Below, one piece after another: positions 35,833 to 46,099 of a stretch of 64,000 nt of DNA; positions within the stretch are counted from its first letter, which is position 1; each line of letters begins with the position of its first letter. The translations under genes and the position numbers were made by a program. This DNA is from Chloroflexota bacterium (GTDB lineage Bacteria; Chloroflexota; Anaerolineae; Anaerolineales; Villigracilaceae), in contig JACRPQ010000004.1 in NCBI GenBank assembly GCA_016223135.1, forward strand, positions 806,001 through 870,000, given 5' to 3'. The notes under the pieces are model-generated. The model did no database searches, had not been told where the DNA came from, and saw nothing but the letters and a program-made list of their open reading frames with translations.

Positions 35833-37521
35833 ATGAAACAACTTCGCTGGCAGATTCTGGTCGTCGTAGTGACACTGGGGATTGTGGCAATTTTGCTTTA
35901 CACCCAGCAATCGGCGCCGGTAACCGGCACCACCATCCTTCAACAGCCCGAGCAGGGCGGCGTGTACACCGAGGCGCTGGTCGGCTCGCTGGGCAGGCTT
36001 AACCCTCTGCTGGATTGGAACAACATCGCCGACCGCGATGTGGACCGCCTGCTTTTTAGCGGGCTGGTTCGTTTTGACGAACGCGGATTGCCCCAAGCAG
36101 ACCTGGCTGAGTCGTGGGGCGTTTCGCAGGATGGCACCATCTACAACTTCACCATCCGCCCCAACGCCGTCTGGCATGACGGGACGCCCGTCACCAGCGA
36201 CGATGTGATTTTCACCATCGAAATGATGAAGGGCGCAGGCTCGCTCTACCCGCAGGACATCAAAGACCTGTGGGGCAGGGTGACGGTGACCAAACTCAAC
36301 GATAAGAACCTCAAATTTACGCTTCCCGAGCCATACGTTCCTTTCCTCGATTATTTGACCTTTGGCGTGGTGCCCAAGCATCTACTCGAATCCGTTCCGC
36401 CGGAGCAGATGGCAAGCGCGGAATTCAATATTGCGCCGGTGGGTTCGGGTCCATATCAATTCGACCAGTTAATTGTGGAAAACGGTCAAATTCAGGGCGT
36501 GGTGCTTAACCTTGCCCCGAATTATTACGGCACACATCCGTTCATCGAGCAGGTCGTCTTCCGCTACTATCCCTCTTCCGCCGCCGCTTTCGAGGCTTAC
36601 CGTCAGGGTGACGTTTCGGCGGTGGGACGAATCACTACGGATGTGCTCAATGCCGCTTTGGCAGAACCCAACCTCTCGGTCTATTCGAGCCGCCTGCCGC
36701 AGATGGGCTTTGTGCTGTTCAATCTGACGAATCCCGAAACGCCATTTCTGCAGGATGCAGATGTCCGCCGTGCGCTCATGCTCGGCTTGAATCGTCCCGC
36801 CATTATCAACAATGTCTTGCAGGGGCAGGCGTTCGTGGCAGATTCTCCCATCCTGCCCGGCTCGTGGGCGTATTTCGACGGCATCGAGAGATTCGAATAC
36901 GACCCCGAAGCGGCGATTTCCCTGCTGAAGAATGAGGGATATGTCATCCCGGCGGGCGGCGGAACGGTGCGCGCCAAAGACGGCATCCCGCTGGCATTCA
37001 CCCTCGTTCACCCCGATGACGCGGTTCACACCCAAATTGCGCAAGCCATTCAAACACAGTGGGCGCAGATTGGAGTTGCCGTCCAGCTGCAGCCCCAGCC
37101 TTACGACCAATTGGCGGTGACGACGCTCGCCTCGCGCGCCTTTCAAGCGGCTCTGGTGGACCTGAACCTTGCGCGCACCCCCGACCCCGACCCGTATCCC
37201 TTCTGGCATCAAGCCGAAGCTGTCGGCGGACAAAACTACAGCGGCTGGGACAACCGCGCCGCCAGCGAGTACCTCGAGCAGGCACGCGTCACCGCCGATT
37301 ACGCTTTACGCGCCAAACTCTACCGCAACTTCCAGGTGATTTTTGCAAAGGAACTGCCGGCGCTGCCGTTGTATATCCCCGTCTATTCTTACGGTGTGGA
37401 TTCTCAAGTGAAGGGCGTGCAAATCGGTCCGTTGTATGAGCCAAGCGACCGCCTGAATACATTCACGCGCTGGTATCTGCTCACCCGCCGCGCACTGGAT
37501 CAGGGTACGCCGTCACCGTAA
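35833..37521 (+). CDS. ABC transporter substrate-binding protein, family 5 (peptide type)
   Basis: 562 aa. N-terminal hydrophobic anchor (residues 5-24, no lipobox Cys) then the family 5 fold: LVRFDERGLPQADLAESWGV, NAVWHDGTPVTSDDVIFTIE, DVRRALMLGLNRPAII. Binds oligopeptides, nickel chelates or similar outside the cell. No permease or ATPase genes adjoin it, so it is an orphan here. It is followed by an M20 peptidase, which would suit peptide use. Confidence 0.9.
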   Translation: MKQLRWQILVVVVTLGIVAILLYTQQSAPVTGTTILQQPEQGGVYTEALVGSLGRLNPLLDWNNIADRDVDRLLFSGLVRFDERGLPQADLAESWGVSQDGTIYNFTIRPNAVWHDGTPVTSDDVIFTIEMMKGAGSLYPQDIKDLWGRVTVTKLNDKNLKFTLPEPYVPFLDYLTFGVVPKHLLESVPPEQMASAEFNIAPVGSGPYQFDQLIVENGQIQGVVLNLAPNYYGTHPFIEQVVFRYYPSSAAAFEAYRQGDVSAVGRITTDVLNAALAEPNLSVYSSRLPQMGFVLFNLTNPETPFLQDADVRRALMLGLNRPAIINNVLQGQAFVADSPILPGSWAYFDGIERFEYDPEAAISLLKNEGYVIPAGGGTVRAKDGIPLAFTLVHPDDAVHTQIAQAIQTQWAQIGVAVQLQPQPYDQLAVTTLASRAFQAALVDLNLARTPDPDPYPFWHQAEAVGGQNYSGWDNRAASEYLEQARVTADYALRAKLYRNFQVIFAKELPALPLYIPVYSYGVDSQVKGVQIGPLYEPSDRLNTFTRWYLLTRRALDQGTPSP

Positions 37522-37530
37522 ATTAATTTT

Positions 37531-37578
37531 GCGCCGCGAGATTTATGCCGCCCCTGCGAGATAAATCTCGCGGTGCGC
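37531..37578. repeat. Large palindrome of the CGCGAGATTTAT family
   Basis: CGCGAGATTTAT (37535-37546) / ATAAATCTCGCG (37561-37572), extended by GCGC outside each arm, with 14 bases in the loop. Shares its core with 9784-9801 and 49604-49622. Confidence 0.75.
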
Positions 37579-37596
37579 ATTTACAAAAGAGGACAC

Positions 37597-38970
37597 ATGA
37601 CCAACCTGCAAGCCGCACTCGATTATGCAACTCAAAACCGCGAACGCTTCTTGAACGACCTAAAAGAGGCGCTGAAAATCCCTTCCATCTCCACCGACGC
37701 GGAATACAAAGGCGAAACCCTGCGCGCCGCCGAATGGATGGCGGACCACCTGAAAAAACTCGGCATGGAAAATGTGGAGGTCATGCCCACCGAGCATGAC
37801 GGTCATCCCGTTGTCTATGGCGAATACATTAAAAAGCCCGGCGCGCCCACTGTGCTTATCTACGGACATTACGACGTCCAGCCGCCCGACCCGCTCGAAC
37901 TGTGGGAGAGCGGTCCCTTCGAGCCGCAGGTGCGCGGCGACTTCCTGTATGCGCGCGGCTCCTCCGACATGAAAGGGCAAGTGCTGGCGACCTTCCACGC
38001 GCTCGAAGCGGTCATGCGGGCGGGCGAACTGCCGGTTAACGTCAAGTTTCTGCTCGAAGGCGAGGAGGAAATCGGCTCGAAGAACCTCGAGGCATTCCTC
38101 AAAAAACACGCCGAAAAGTTCAAAGCTGATGTATCCCTCAACCCCGACGCCGGCATGATGGGCGTGGACATGCCCACCATTACCTACGGTCTGCGCGGAC
38201 TCGCCTACATGGAAGTTCACGTCTGGGGTCCCAAAGCCGACTTGCACTCTGGGCTGTACGGCGGCGTCGTTCACAACCCAGCCCAGGCGCTGGCAGAATT
38301 GATCGCCAAGATGCACGACGAAAAGGGACGCGTGACTCTGCCCGGCTTCTATGACAAAGTCCGCCCCATCAGCGACGAGGAACGCGCCGCTTTTGCGCGT
38401 CTTCCCAACGACGATCAGCATTATTTGGAAGAGACCGGCGTCCCTGCGTTGTGGGGCGAGGAAGGATATATCGCCGCCGAACGCACCGGGGCGCGTCCCA
38501 CCTTGGAAGTCAACGGTCTGCTCTCCGGTTGGACCGGTCCCGGTTCCAAGACTGTCCTGCCTGCCAAGGCGATGGCGAAAATCTCCTGCCGCCTCGTCCC
38601 CGACCAGGACCATAACGAAGTCATCGAGCAGATGAGGCGCTTCATGGAAGCGAATGCGCCGAAGACCATCCATTGGGAGGTCAAAAAACTGACGGGCAGC
38701 CCCTATGCCATCGCAGACTTGAACAATCCCGGCGTCAAAGCCATGAACGACGCGATGGAGGCGGCGTGGGGTGTGCGTCCCTTCTATCGCCGCGAGGGTG
38801 GTTCCATTGGCGCGGTGGCGATGCTTCAGCAAATCTGCGGCGTGGAATCCGTGCTGGTAGGCATGGGCTTGCCCAGCGACAATGTCCATTCGCCCAACGA
38901 GCGCCTGCACCTGCCCACGTGGTACAAGGGTATCGAAGCGTTCATTCGCTTCTTCTACAACATGGGTTGA
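37597..38970 (+). CDS. M20-family metallopeptidase (dipeptidase)
   Basis: 457 aa, cytoplasmic. Zinc site motifs: LIYGHYDVQPPDP, GSSDMKGQ, LEGEEEIGSKN and the late His in PSDNVHSPNERL. The dimerisation domain lies between. Removes amino acids from di- or tripeptides. Start at 37597 with AAGAGGA upstream. May act on peptides brought in with the preceding binding protein, by position only. Confidence 0.93.
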   Translation: MTNLQAALDYATQNRERFLNDLKEALKIPSISTDAEYKGETLRAAEWMADHLKKLGMENVEVMPTEHDGHPVVYGEYIKKPGAPTVLIYGHYDVQPPDPLELWESGPFEPQVRGDFLYARGSSDMKGQVLATFHALEAVMRAGELPVNVKFLLEGEEEIGSKNLEAFLKKHAEKFKADVSLNPDAGMMGVDMPTITYGLRGLAYMEVHVWGPKADLHSGLYGGVVHNPAQALAELIAKMHDEKGRVTLPGFYDKVRPISDEERAAFARLPNDDQHYLEETGVPALWGEEGYIAAERTGARPTLEVNGLLSGWTGPGSKTVLPAKAMAKISCRLVPDQDHNEVIEQMRRFMEANAPKTIHWEVKKLTGSPYAIADLNNPGVKAMNDAMEAAWGVRPFYRREGGSIGAVAMLQQICGVESVLVGMGLPSDNVHSPNERLHLPTWYKGIEAFIRFFYNMG

Positions 38971-39024
38971 TGTGTCACCCGCGTAGCGCCAGAGAGCGCA
39001 TTCTACGCGAGATATGGTAGTTTT

Positions 39025-39906
39025 ATGGAAGACAAAATCATCACCTACGGCGGGCAAGCCGTCATCGAAGGGGTCATGATGCGCGGGCGGAACGCCTTGG
39101 CAATTGCCATGCGCGCTCCCGATGGTAGCATCGTCGTCCACAAAGAGAGCCTGGCGGCGGTTTATCGTTCGCGCATCGCGAAAATCCCTTTCCTGCGCGG
39201 CGTAATTCTGCTTTGGGATGCGCTCGGTCTCGGCATGAGAGCGCTTACGCTTTCCGCCAATCTGCAAAGCGGTGAAAATGAAAAAATCGAAGGTCCGGCG
39301 CTCTATCTCACTTTGGGAACATCGCTGGCAATCGGCATCGGCTTGTTCATCCTCCTGCCGGCGGGCGTGGGCGGTTTGGCAGAGCATTATCTCGGCTGGA
39401 AGAATCTTGCCCACAATCTGCTTGAAGGGCTGATGCGCCTGCTTTTGCTGGTGGGTTATATTTGGGCGATTGGCTTCATGCCCGATGTAAAACGTCTCTT
39501 CGGCTATCACGGCGCGGAGCATAAAACCATCAACGCCTACGAAGCGGGCGCGGAACTTACCCCCGAGGTCGTTGCCAACTATCCCATCGAACATCCGCGC
39601 TGCGGCACCGCCTTCATTCTGACCTTCGTCCTGCTCTCCATCCTCGTCCACAGCCTGCTGGGCGATATGACCATTGCCTGGCGTCTGGCGAGCCGCGTCC
39701 TGCTCATTCCGGTCATCGCCGGCATTGCCGTCGAATACATCCGCTGGACCGCCAATCACCTGAACTCACCCCTCGTGCGCCTCCTCATCAAACCGAATCT
39801 TGCCCTGCAATCCCTGACCACGCGCCAACCCGACGCCTCCATGCTGGAAGTTGCCATCGAGTCCTTCAAGACGATGCGGCAGGCAGAGCAGGAATTTGCC
39901 GTGTAG
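39025..39906 (+). CDS. DUF1385 membrane protein
   Basis: 293 aa. Begins with ITYGGQAVIEGVMMRG, the family signature, then about four membrane segments, with the conserved loop GYHGAEHKTINAYEAG and HPRCGTAF that could hold a metal. Widespread in Firmicutes (YqhQ) and Chloroflexota; function not settled. Ends at a clear terminator. Confidence 0.9.
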   Translation: MEDKIITYGGQAVIEGVMMRGRNALAIAMRAPDGSIVVHKESLAAVYRSRIAKIPFLRGVILLWDALGLGMRALTLSANLQSGENEKIEGPALYLTLGTSLAIGIGLFILLPAGVGGLAEHYLGWKNLAHNLLEGLMRLLLLVGYIWAIGFMPDVKRLFGYHGAEHKTINAYEAGAELTPEVVANYPIEHPRCGTAFILTFVLLSILVHSLLGDMTIAWRLASRVLLIPVIAGIAVEYIRWTANHLNSPLVRLLIKPNLALQSLTTRQPDASMLEVAIESFKTMRQAEQEFAV

Positions 39907-39917
39907 CGGCAGAAGCA

Positions 39918-39952
39918 CCGCACGGACGTTCACGTCTGTGCGGGCTTGTTTT
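39918..39952 (+). terminator. Terminator after the DUF1385 gene
   Basis: 11-bp stem CCGCACGGACG (39918-39928) / CGTCTGTGCGG (39933-39943) with one G-U pair, followed by GCTTGTTTTG. Confidence 0.8.
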
Positions 39953-40160
39953 GTCAGAATAATTGGGAAAAATACAAGATGGCGTGCTACCATGTCGGAA
40001 GACGGCGGTTTGATAGAAAATTGAAGAGCGGTCAGACAGTTACTTTGGCTGGCACAAATTTGGAGGGGGAAACGTTATCCATTAACGCGGCGCACATCAT
40101 TTCCCGCTAGAATTGAATTATGGTTGCTCTGTTGCAAACATGAGATAGGCATGATAAATC

Positions 40161-40264
40161 GCTCTGTTGCAAGGATTTTTCCGAGCGTACTCGGCGGTCT
40201 CTACCGCCGGGTTTGCGCAAGAGAGCGCAAACTACGCAGATTTTTTTGATGATTGCAACAGAGC
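40161..40264. mobile_element. 104-bp multi-hairpin element with 12-bp terminal inverted repeats
   Basis: Ends are GCTCTGTTGCAA (40161-40172) and TTGCAACAGAGC (40253-40264), exact inverse. Inside are hairpins CCGAG/CTCGG, GGCGGT/ACCGCC and TTTGCGC/GCGCAAA. An extra copy of GCTCTGTTGCAA stands at 40126-40137. No coding capacity. The rest of the gap 39953-40384 contains no gene. Confidence 0.65.
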
Positions 40265-40265
40265 A

Positions 40266-40389
40266 AATTATGGTTCTTTACCGTACACGGAAACCCTAAA
40301 GGTCTGCTTTCCCTTCGTGAATTTGAGAATTTCCAAAAAGACCTTTAGGGTTTTTCACGAGAGAAATGTATGGTAGAGAGAATTATGGT
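40266..40389. mobile_element. 106-bp MITE-like element, copy 1, with 9-bp target duplication
   Basis: Direct repeats AATTATGGT at 40266-40274 and 40381-40389 flank the element (40275-40380). Its ends are imperfect inverted repeats (TCTTTACCGTACA versus TCTCTACCATACA), with an inner pair ACCCTAAAGGTC / GACCTTTAGGGT. A reverse-oriented copy lies at 45920-46023 with its own target duplication. Confidence 0.85.
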
Positions 40390-41281
40390 AACTGTTCGAA
40401 GCATGAAAAGAATCTGGAAACCCCTGCTGGGCGGATTTTTTGTACTGCTTCTGTGCATTGGCGCATATCGCCTCTATGACCGCGGACGCCCCGCCCCTCT
40501 GCCAATGAAACAGAAGCTGTACGAGGGCATTGTCTATCGCCGCATTGTGCGCTTTACTCCGCACGCAATGATTGCTCACGTCATCATCATTGACCGCAAA
40601 ACTGCGAACGTTGCCTTCCTCGTCACGCCTCCCGACCAGGCAGGCGACCTGCCTCTGAATGCCCGCACCACCTCCCAATTTTTGGACGAATTCAACGTGC
40701 AGATTGCCATCAACGGCGACGGCTTCGATCCATGGTGGTCACGCGGACCGGCAGACTATTACCCCCGCCTGGGCGATCCCGTCGCCCCGCATGGATTTAC
40801 CGCTTCCAATGGGAACGTGTACTCTACGGGTGTTCTGGAGCGAGTTGGTACGGCGCCGACCTTGTATTTCACCCGTCAGGGTTACCCTTCGTTCAACAGA
40901 CGCCCCAACAAAGTCTGGAATGCCATCTCCGGCGACCGTATGCTGATCACACAGGGAGAACCGGTCAGCGGGCTGGATGATTCCGCCCTCGAGCCGCGCA
41001 CCGCCATCGGCATCAACCAGAACGGGCGCTATCTTTATCTGGTCGTCGTGGACGGACGTCAGCCGTTTTACAGTGCGGGCGCAACGTTTCGGGAATTGGC
41101 AGAACTGCTGGTAGAGCAGGGCGCTTACATTGCCATGAGCCTCGATGGCGGCGGTTCCTCCACCATGGTCATCGAGGGGGAGAACGGGGAACCGCTCATT
41201 TTGAATTCACCCATTGACCAGTACATTCCCGGCCGGGAAAGACCCGTTGGGAATCATTTTGGGGTGTATGTAAATCCCTAA
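40385..41281 (+). CDS. Phosphodiester glycosidase family protein (NAGPA/DUF2233)
   Basis: 298 aa. N-terminal membrane anchor (about residues 15-30), extracytoplasmic domain with the family core PRTAIGINQNGRYLYLVVVDG and SLDGGGSSTMV. Relatives uncover phosphodiester-linked sugars or act on cell-wall glycans. Three ATGs are possible (40370, 40385, 40403), none with a clear SD. The first lies inside the MITE and the second in the right copy of its target duplication, so the element inserted just upstream of, and perhaps at, the start of this gene. Confidence 0.85.
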   Translation: MVTVRSMKRIWKPLLGGFFVLLLCIGAYRLYDRGRPAPLPMKQKLYEGIVYRRIVRFTPHAMIAHVIIIDRKTANVAFLVTPPDQAGDLPLNARTTSQFLDEFNVQIAINGDGFDPWWSRGPADYYPRLGDPVAPHGFTASNGNVYSTGVLERVGTAPTLYFTRQGYPSFNRRPNKVWNAISGDRMLITQGEPVSGLDDSALEPRTAIGINQNGRYLYLVVVDGRQPFYSAGATFRELAELLVEQGAYIAMSLDGGGSSTMVIEGENGEPLILNSPIDQYIPGRERPVGNHFGVYVNP

Positions 41282-42099
41282 AACGCAATCTCCCCGATCT
41301 GCTCGAAGTTGACGTCGAACCATTCCTCCGCTTCCATCTCCGCCTCAGCCTGCTCTGCCTCCCCAGCCTGCACTCCCCGGTCACAGTACGACCTGTAGGG
41401 GCAGTAAAGGCATTTCGTGCGGTCATCCGTGAGCGGGTAGGATGAGGCGGCTGCAATCTCGTCCGCCAGTTTGACCAGCGAGTCCCAGTCCCGTTTGTAT
41501 TGCGCGGATGTGTACGTGAATCGAGCGGGGTCGTTGGGATACTCTGCAAACCAATAGACCATCTCGACCTGCTCCGGCGCAAACGGCTGACCTTTGTTTA
41601 GATGCGCCCCTGCATGGACAAGCAGTGCGCGGTACACACGGGTTTGCATTCGCGCCGCCAGCCACTCGCTGCGCGGACGTTTGCGGTAGGTCTTCCAATC
41701 GTAGATGATGGCTTTGCCGTTCTCGATGGCGAGCAGGTCATATTTGGCGACGAGGCGATAGTTCCCCAGCGGCGCGGAGAGCGAGGCTTCGGGGTGAAGG
41801 GCGAGACTTCCGAGGTCTCGAAGACCTTGGAAGTCTTTGTCAGCCAGAAAATTTTCCCACCACCTCTGCAAATTGACCGTGTTCGCAAGTCTTGCAATTT
41901 TCTCAACGGGAACACCGATTAAATATTGATGCGCCAGCCGATGAAAATACTCTCCCTCCTGCAAGTGCTTTTCGTTTTCCAATGCAGGCTCCATCTCGAC
42001 AGCAGGATACGACAAGCGCTCCAGATACCGCAGTTGAAAGCGGCGCGGGCAGTCCACGTAATCTTGCAGGGAGGATTGGGAGAGGGTGGTGAGGGGCAT
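41278..42099 (-). CDS. PD-(D/E)XK nuclease, Cas4/RecB-like, with probable Fe-S cluster
   Basis: 273 aa. Nuclease core: H in GEYFHRLAHQ, AKYDLLAIENGKAIIYDWKTYRK (D...DxK) and QTRVYRA. Four Cys set as in AddB/Cas4: C17 in VDCPRRF and three in KCLYCPYRSYC. The glutamate-rich C-terminus (AEQAEAEMEAEEW) is unusual. No helicase or cas genes adjoin, so it is a stand-alone nuclease, likely in DNA repair. Its stop overlaps the convergent glycosidase gene end by 4 bases. Confidence 0.88.
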   Translation of the reverse strand: MPLTTLSQSSLQDYVDCPRRFQLRYLERLSYPAVEMEPALENEKHLQEGEYFHRLAHQYLIGVPVEKIARLANTVNLQRWWENFLADKDFQGLRDLGSLALHPEASLSAPLGNYRLVAKYDLLAIENGKAIIYDWKTYRKRPRSEWLAARMQTRVYRALLVHAGAHLNKGQPFAPEQVEMVYWFAEYPNDPARFTYTSAQYKRDWDSLVKLADEIAAASSYPLTDDRTKCLYCPYRSYCDRGVQAGEAEQAEAEMEAEEWFDVNFEQIGEIAF

Positions 42100-42116
42100 G
42101 GGATGAGTGGTGATGA

Positions 42117-42222
42117 CCAGTAATCAGTTATCAGTGAACAGTGGTTGGTGTTGTTGCAATTATAGCCTCAACTGACAACTGCTTACTGATCACTGATCAC
42201 TGCTTACTGATCACTGATTACT
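42117..42222. repeat. Ladder repeat with inverted halves between pyrG and the nuclease gene
   Basis: Right half: 21-bp unit (42181-42201) repeated at 42202-42222 with one mismatch, built from ACTGATC words. Left half (42117-42143): CAGTAATCAG, TTATCAGTGAACAGTG in the opposite sense. About 35 bases of unique DNA lie between. Confidence 0.8.
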
Positions 42223-42224
42223 TC

Positions 42225-44340
<2,116 letters not shown>

Positions 44341-44491
44341 ACGGTTCTCCTCAATGCTGAAATCTGTCACAGTTTACCATAATTCAAAAAGCCAGAGAAT
44401 GGAGCGGCGTGACCGTCAGTCAATTGCAAGTTTTTCCCTCCTAAAAATTGACCGTCCCCTCGCTTTCATGTTAAACTTACCTGTCAACCTG

Positions 44492-45094
44492 ATGAAAATC
44501 CGCCTCCTGCTTCTGCTGACTTTGCCTTTTCTCCTCGCCCAGGCGCCAGCTGTCTCCATCACCTCCCCGGCGCCCGGCGCAGCCCTTCGCGGCGAGGTGA
44601 CGATTACCGGCACGACCGACGTGCCCGGCTTTGCCTCCTCACAGCTGGATTTCTCCTACGCTTCCAACCCCACCGACACCTGGTTCGCCCTCCAAACCTC
44701 CACCCAGCCGGCAGCGGATTCTACTCTCGCTGTCTGGGACACGACCCTCATCACCGACGGCGACTACATCCTCCGCCTGCGCGTCTTCTTGACCGATGGC
44801 ACGTTTCAGGAAGTGACCGTCCCCGTGAAAGTGCAGAACGACACCCCCATCCCCACCCCGACGCCCCTCCTCACCTCCACGCCCGACGGGCTGAATGCAG
44901 GTCTCCCCACGCCCTTCCTCGTCGCCGCCTCACCCACCCCCACGCCGACGCCGCGTCCCTCCCCAACTCCGCTGCCGACCAACGCCGCCTCCCTGGACCA
45001 GACTGCCATCTACACCAGTCTTGGTCGCGGCGCGCTGGTGATTTTGGGATTGTTTGCATTTGCCGGTTTGCTCCTCCGTTTCCGCCGCTACTAA
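44492..45094 (+). CDS. Exported Ig-like domain protein with Thr/Pro linker and C-terminal anchor
   Basis: 200 aa. Signal peptide (1-17), one bacterial Ig-like domain (VSITSPAPGAALRGEVTITGT), a Thr/Pro-rich stretch (about 120-160), and a C-terminal membrane helix followed by RFRRY. Probably displayed on the cell surface. Start at 44492 gives a normal signal peptide; 44468 would add eight residues. Divergent from the roadblock gene. Confidence 0.75.
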   Translation: MKIRLLLLLTLPFLLAQAPAVSITSPAPGAALRGEVTITGTTDVPGFASSQLDFSYASNPTDTWFALQTSTQPAADSTLAVWDTTLITDGDYILRLRVFLTDGTFQEVTVPVKVQNDTPIPTPTPLLTSTPDGLNAGLPTPFLVAASPTPTPTPRPSPTPLPTNAASLDQTAIYTSLGRGALVILGLFAFAGLLLRFRRY

Positions 45095-45135
45095 CCGTCC
45101 CGCGATATGAAAGTCGTCCGGGCTGCGGAATGATG

Positions 45136-45231
45136 AGACCCTAAAGGTTTGCTTCACGGTTAAATGAACATTTTGAGCATGACATTTTCGTGAACTTTCT
45201 ACCTGATTTGCCAGAAAAACCTTTAGGGTCT
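45136..45231. mobile_element. 96-bp element with perfect 15-bp terminal inverted repeats
   Basis: AGACCCTAAAGGTTT (45136-45150) and AAACCTTTAGGGTCT (45217-45231) are exact inverses. The CCCTAAAGGT core is shared with the inner repeats of the MITE copies at 40275 and 45920, so this is a diverged relative. No clear target duplication was found. Confidence 0.7.
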
Positions 45232-45271
45232 GCTAAAGCAATACGACAACCTGAAACTTGGAACCTGACAC

Positions 45272-45859
45272 ATGACCCTCGACAACACCTTCCTCATCGT
45301 CGGCTTGGGAAATCCCGGGCGCGAATACAAAGACAACCGTCATAACGTCGGCTTCATGCTGATTGACCGCCTCGCCGTCCGTTTGAACGCCAAAGGGATG
45401 AAACTGCAATCCAAAGCCATCGTCACGACCGCCCAATACAACGACCGCAAACTCATCCTTGCCAAACCGCAGACCTATATGAACCTTTCCGGTCAAGCCG
45501 TGCAGGGATTGGTGCATTTCTATAAACTTCCCCTCAGCCGCGTGATGATTCTCTCCGACGACCTCGACCTGCCTTTCGGCACGATCCGCATCCGCGCCGC
45601 CGGCGGACCGGGCGGTCAGCGCGGCTTGGGCGACATTCTTGAAAAACTTGGCACGAAGGAGGTGCCGCGCCTGCGCATCGGTATTGGGCGTCCGCCCGGG
45701 CGCATGGACCCTGCCGCCTATGTCCTGCAGGATTTTTCGCGCGAGGAAATGAACGAACTTTCGCTCATTCTGGATCATGGCGCAGATGCAGTCCTTGTAT
45801 TTGTGACGCATGGTTTGAACAAGGCAATGAACGATTTCAACGGCGGCGTCAAAGAATAG
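45272..45859 (+). CDS. pth: Peptidyl-tRNA hydrolase
   Basis: 195 aa. Frees tRNA from stalled peptidyl-tRNA. Catalytic residues N14 and H24 in VGLGNPGREY KDNRHNVG, plus KPQTYMNLSGQAV and SDDLDLPFG. Preceded by a short CCTGAAACTTGGAACCTGA stretch in place of a strong SD. Confidence 0.96.
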   Translation: MTLDNTFLIVGLGNPGREYKDNRHNVGFMLIDRLAVRLNAKGMKLQSKAIVTTAQYNDRKLILAKPQTYMNLSGQAVQGLVHFYKLPLSRVMILSDDLDLPFGTIRIRAAGGPGGQRGLGDILEKLGTKEVPRLRIGIGRPPGRMDPAAYVLQDFSREEMNELSLILDHGADAVLVFVTHGLNKAMNDFNGGVKE

Positions 45860-45895
45860 AAAGTAGAAAGCTAGCCGACCTGACAGTTTCAAATG

Positions 45896-46062
45896 GGACG
45901 CTGAAAAACGCAGAAAAAACTCTCTACCGTACATTTCTCTCGTGAAAAACCAAAGGTCTTTTTGAAAATTCTCAAATTCACGAAGGGAAAGCAGACCTTT
46001 AGAGTTTCTGTGTACGGTAAAGAAGAAAAAATAACTTAAATCAGCGTTCATCTGCGTCCCAA
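45896..46062. repeat. Ladder repeat pair enclosing a MITE
   Basis: Left GGGACGCTGAAAAACGCAGA (45896-45915), right TCAGCGTTCATCTGCGTCCC (46040-46059), reverse-complement words of the kind that flank the GxxExxY gene. A second, outer pair uses CTAGCCGACCTG / GTCGGGTGGCTAG (45872-46085). The MITE at 45920-46023 is inserted in the A-rich centre. Confidence 0.75.
45912..46031. mobile_element. 104-bp MITE-like element, copy 2, with 8-bp target duplication
   Basis: Direct repeats AGAAAAAA (45912-45919 and 46024-46031) flank 45920-46023. The sequence is the reverse complement of copy 1 at 40275-40380 over almost its whole length, with a short deletion in one CCCTAAAGG arm. Confidence 0.85.
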
Positions 46063-46099
46063 AACAAAAGTGTCGGGTGGCTAGGTAGAAAGTAAGGAA

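Noticed and set aside
37660-39759. 699-codon minus-strand frame opposite the M20 and DUF1385 genes
   Set aside because: Covers two clear plus-strand genes; no protein family recognised.
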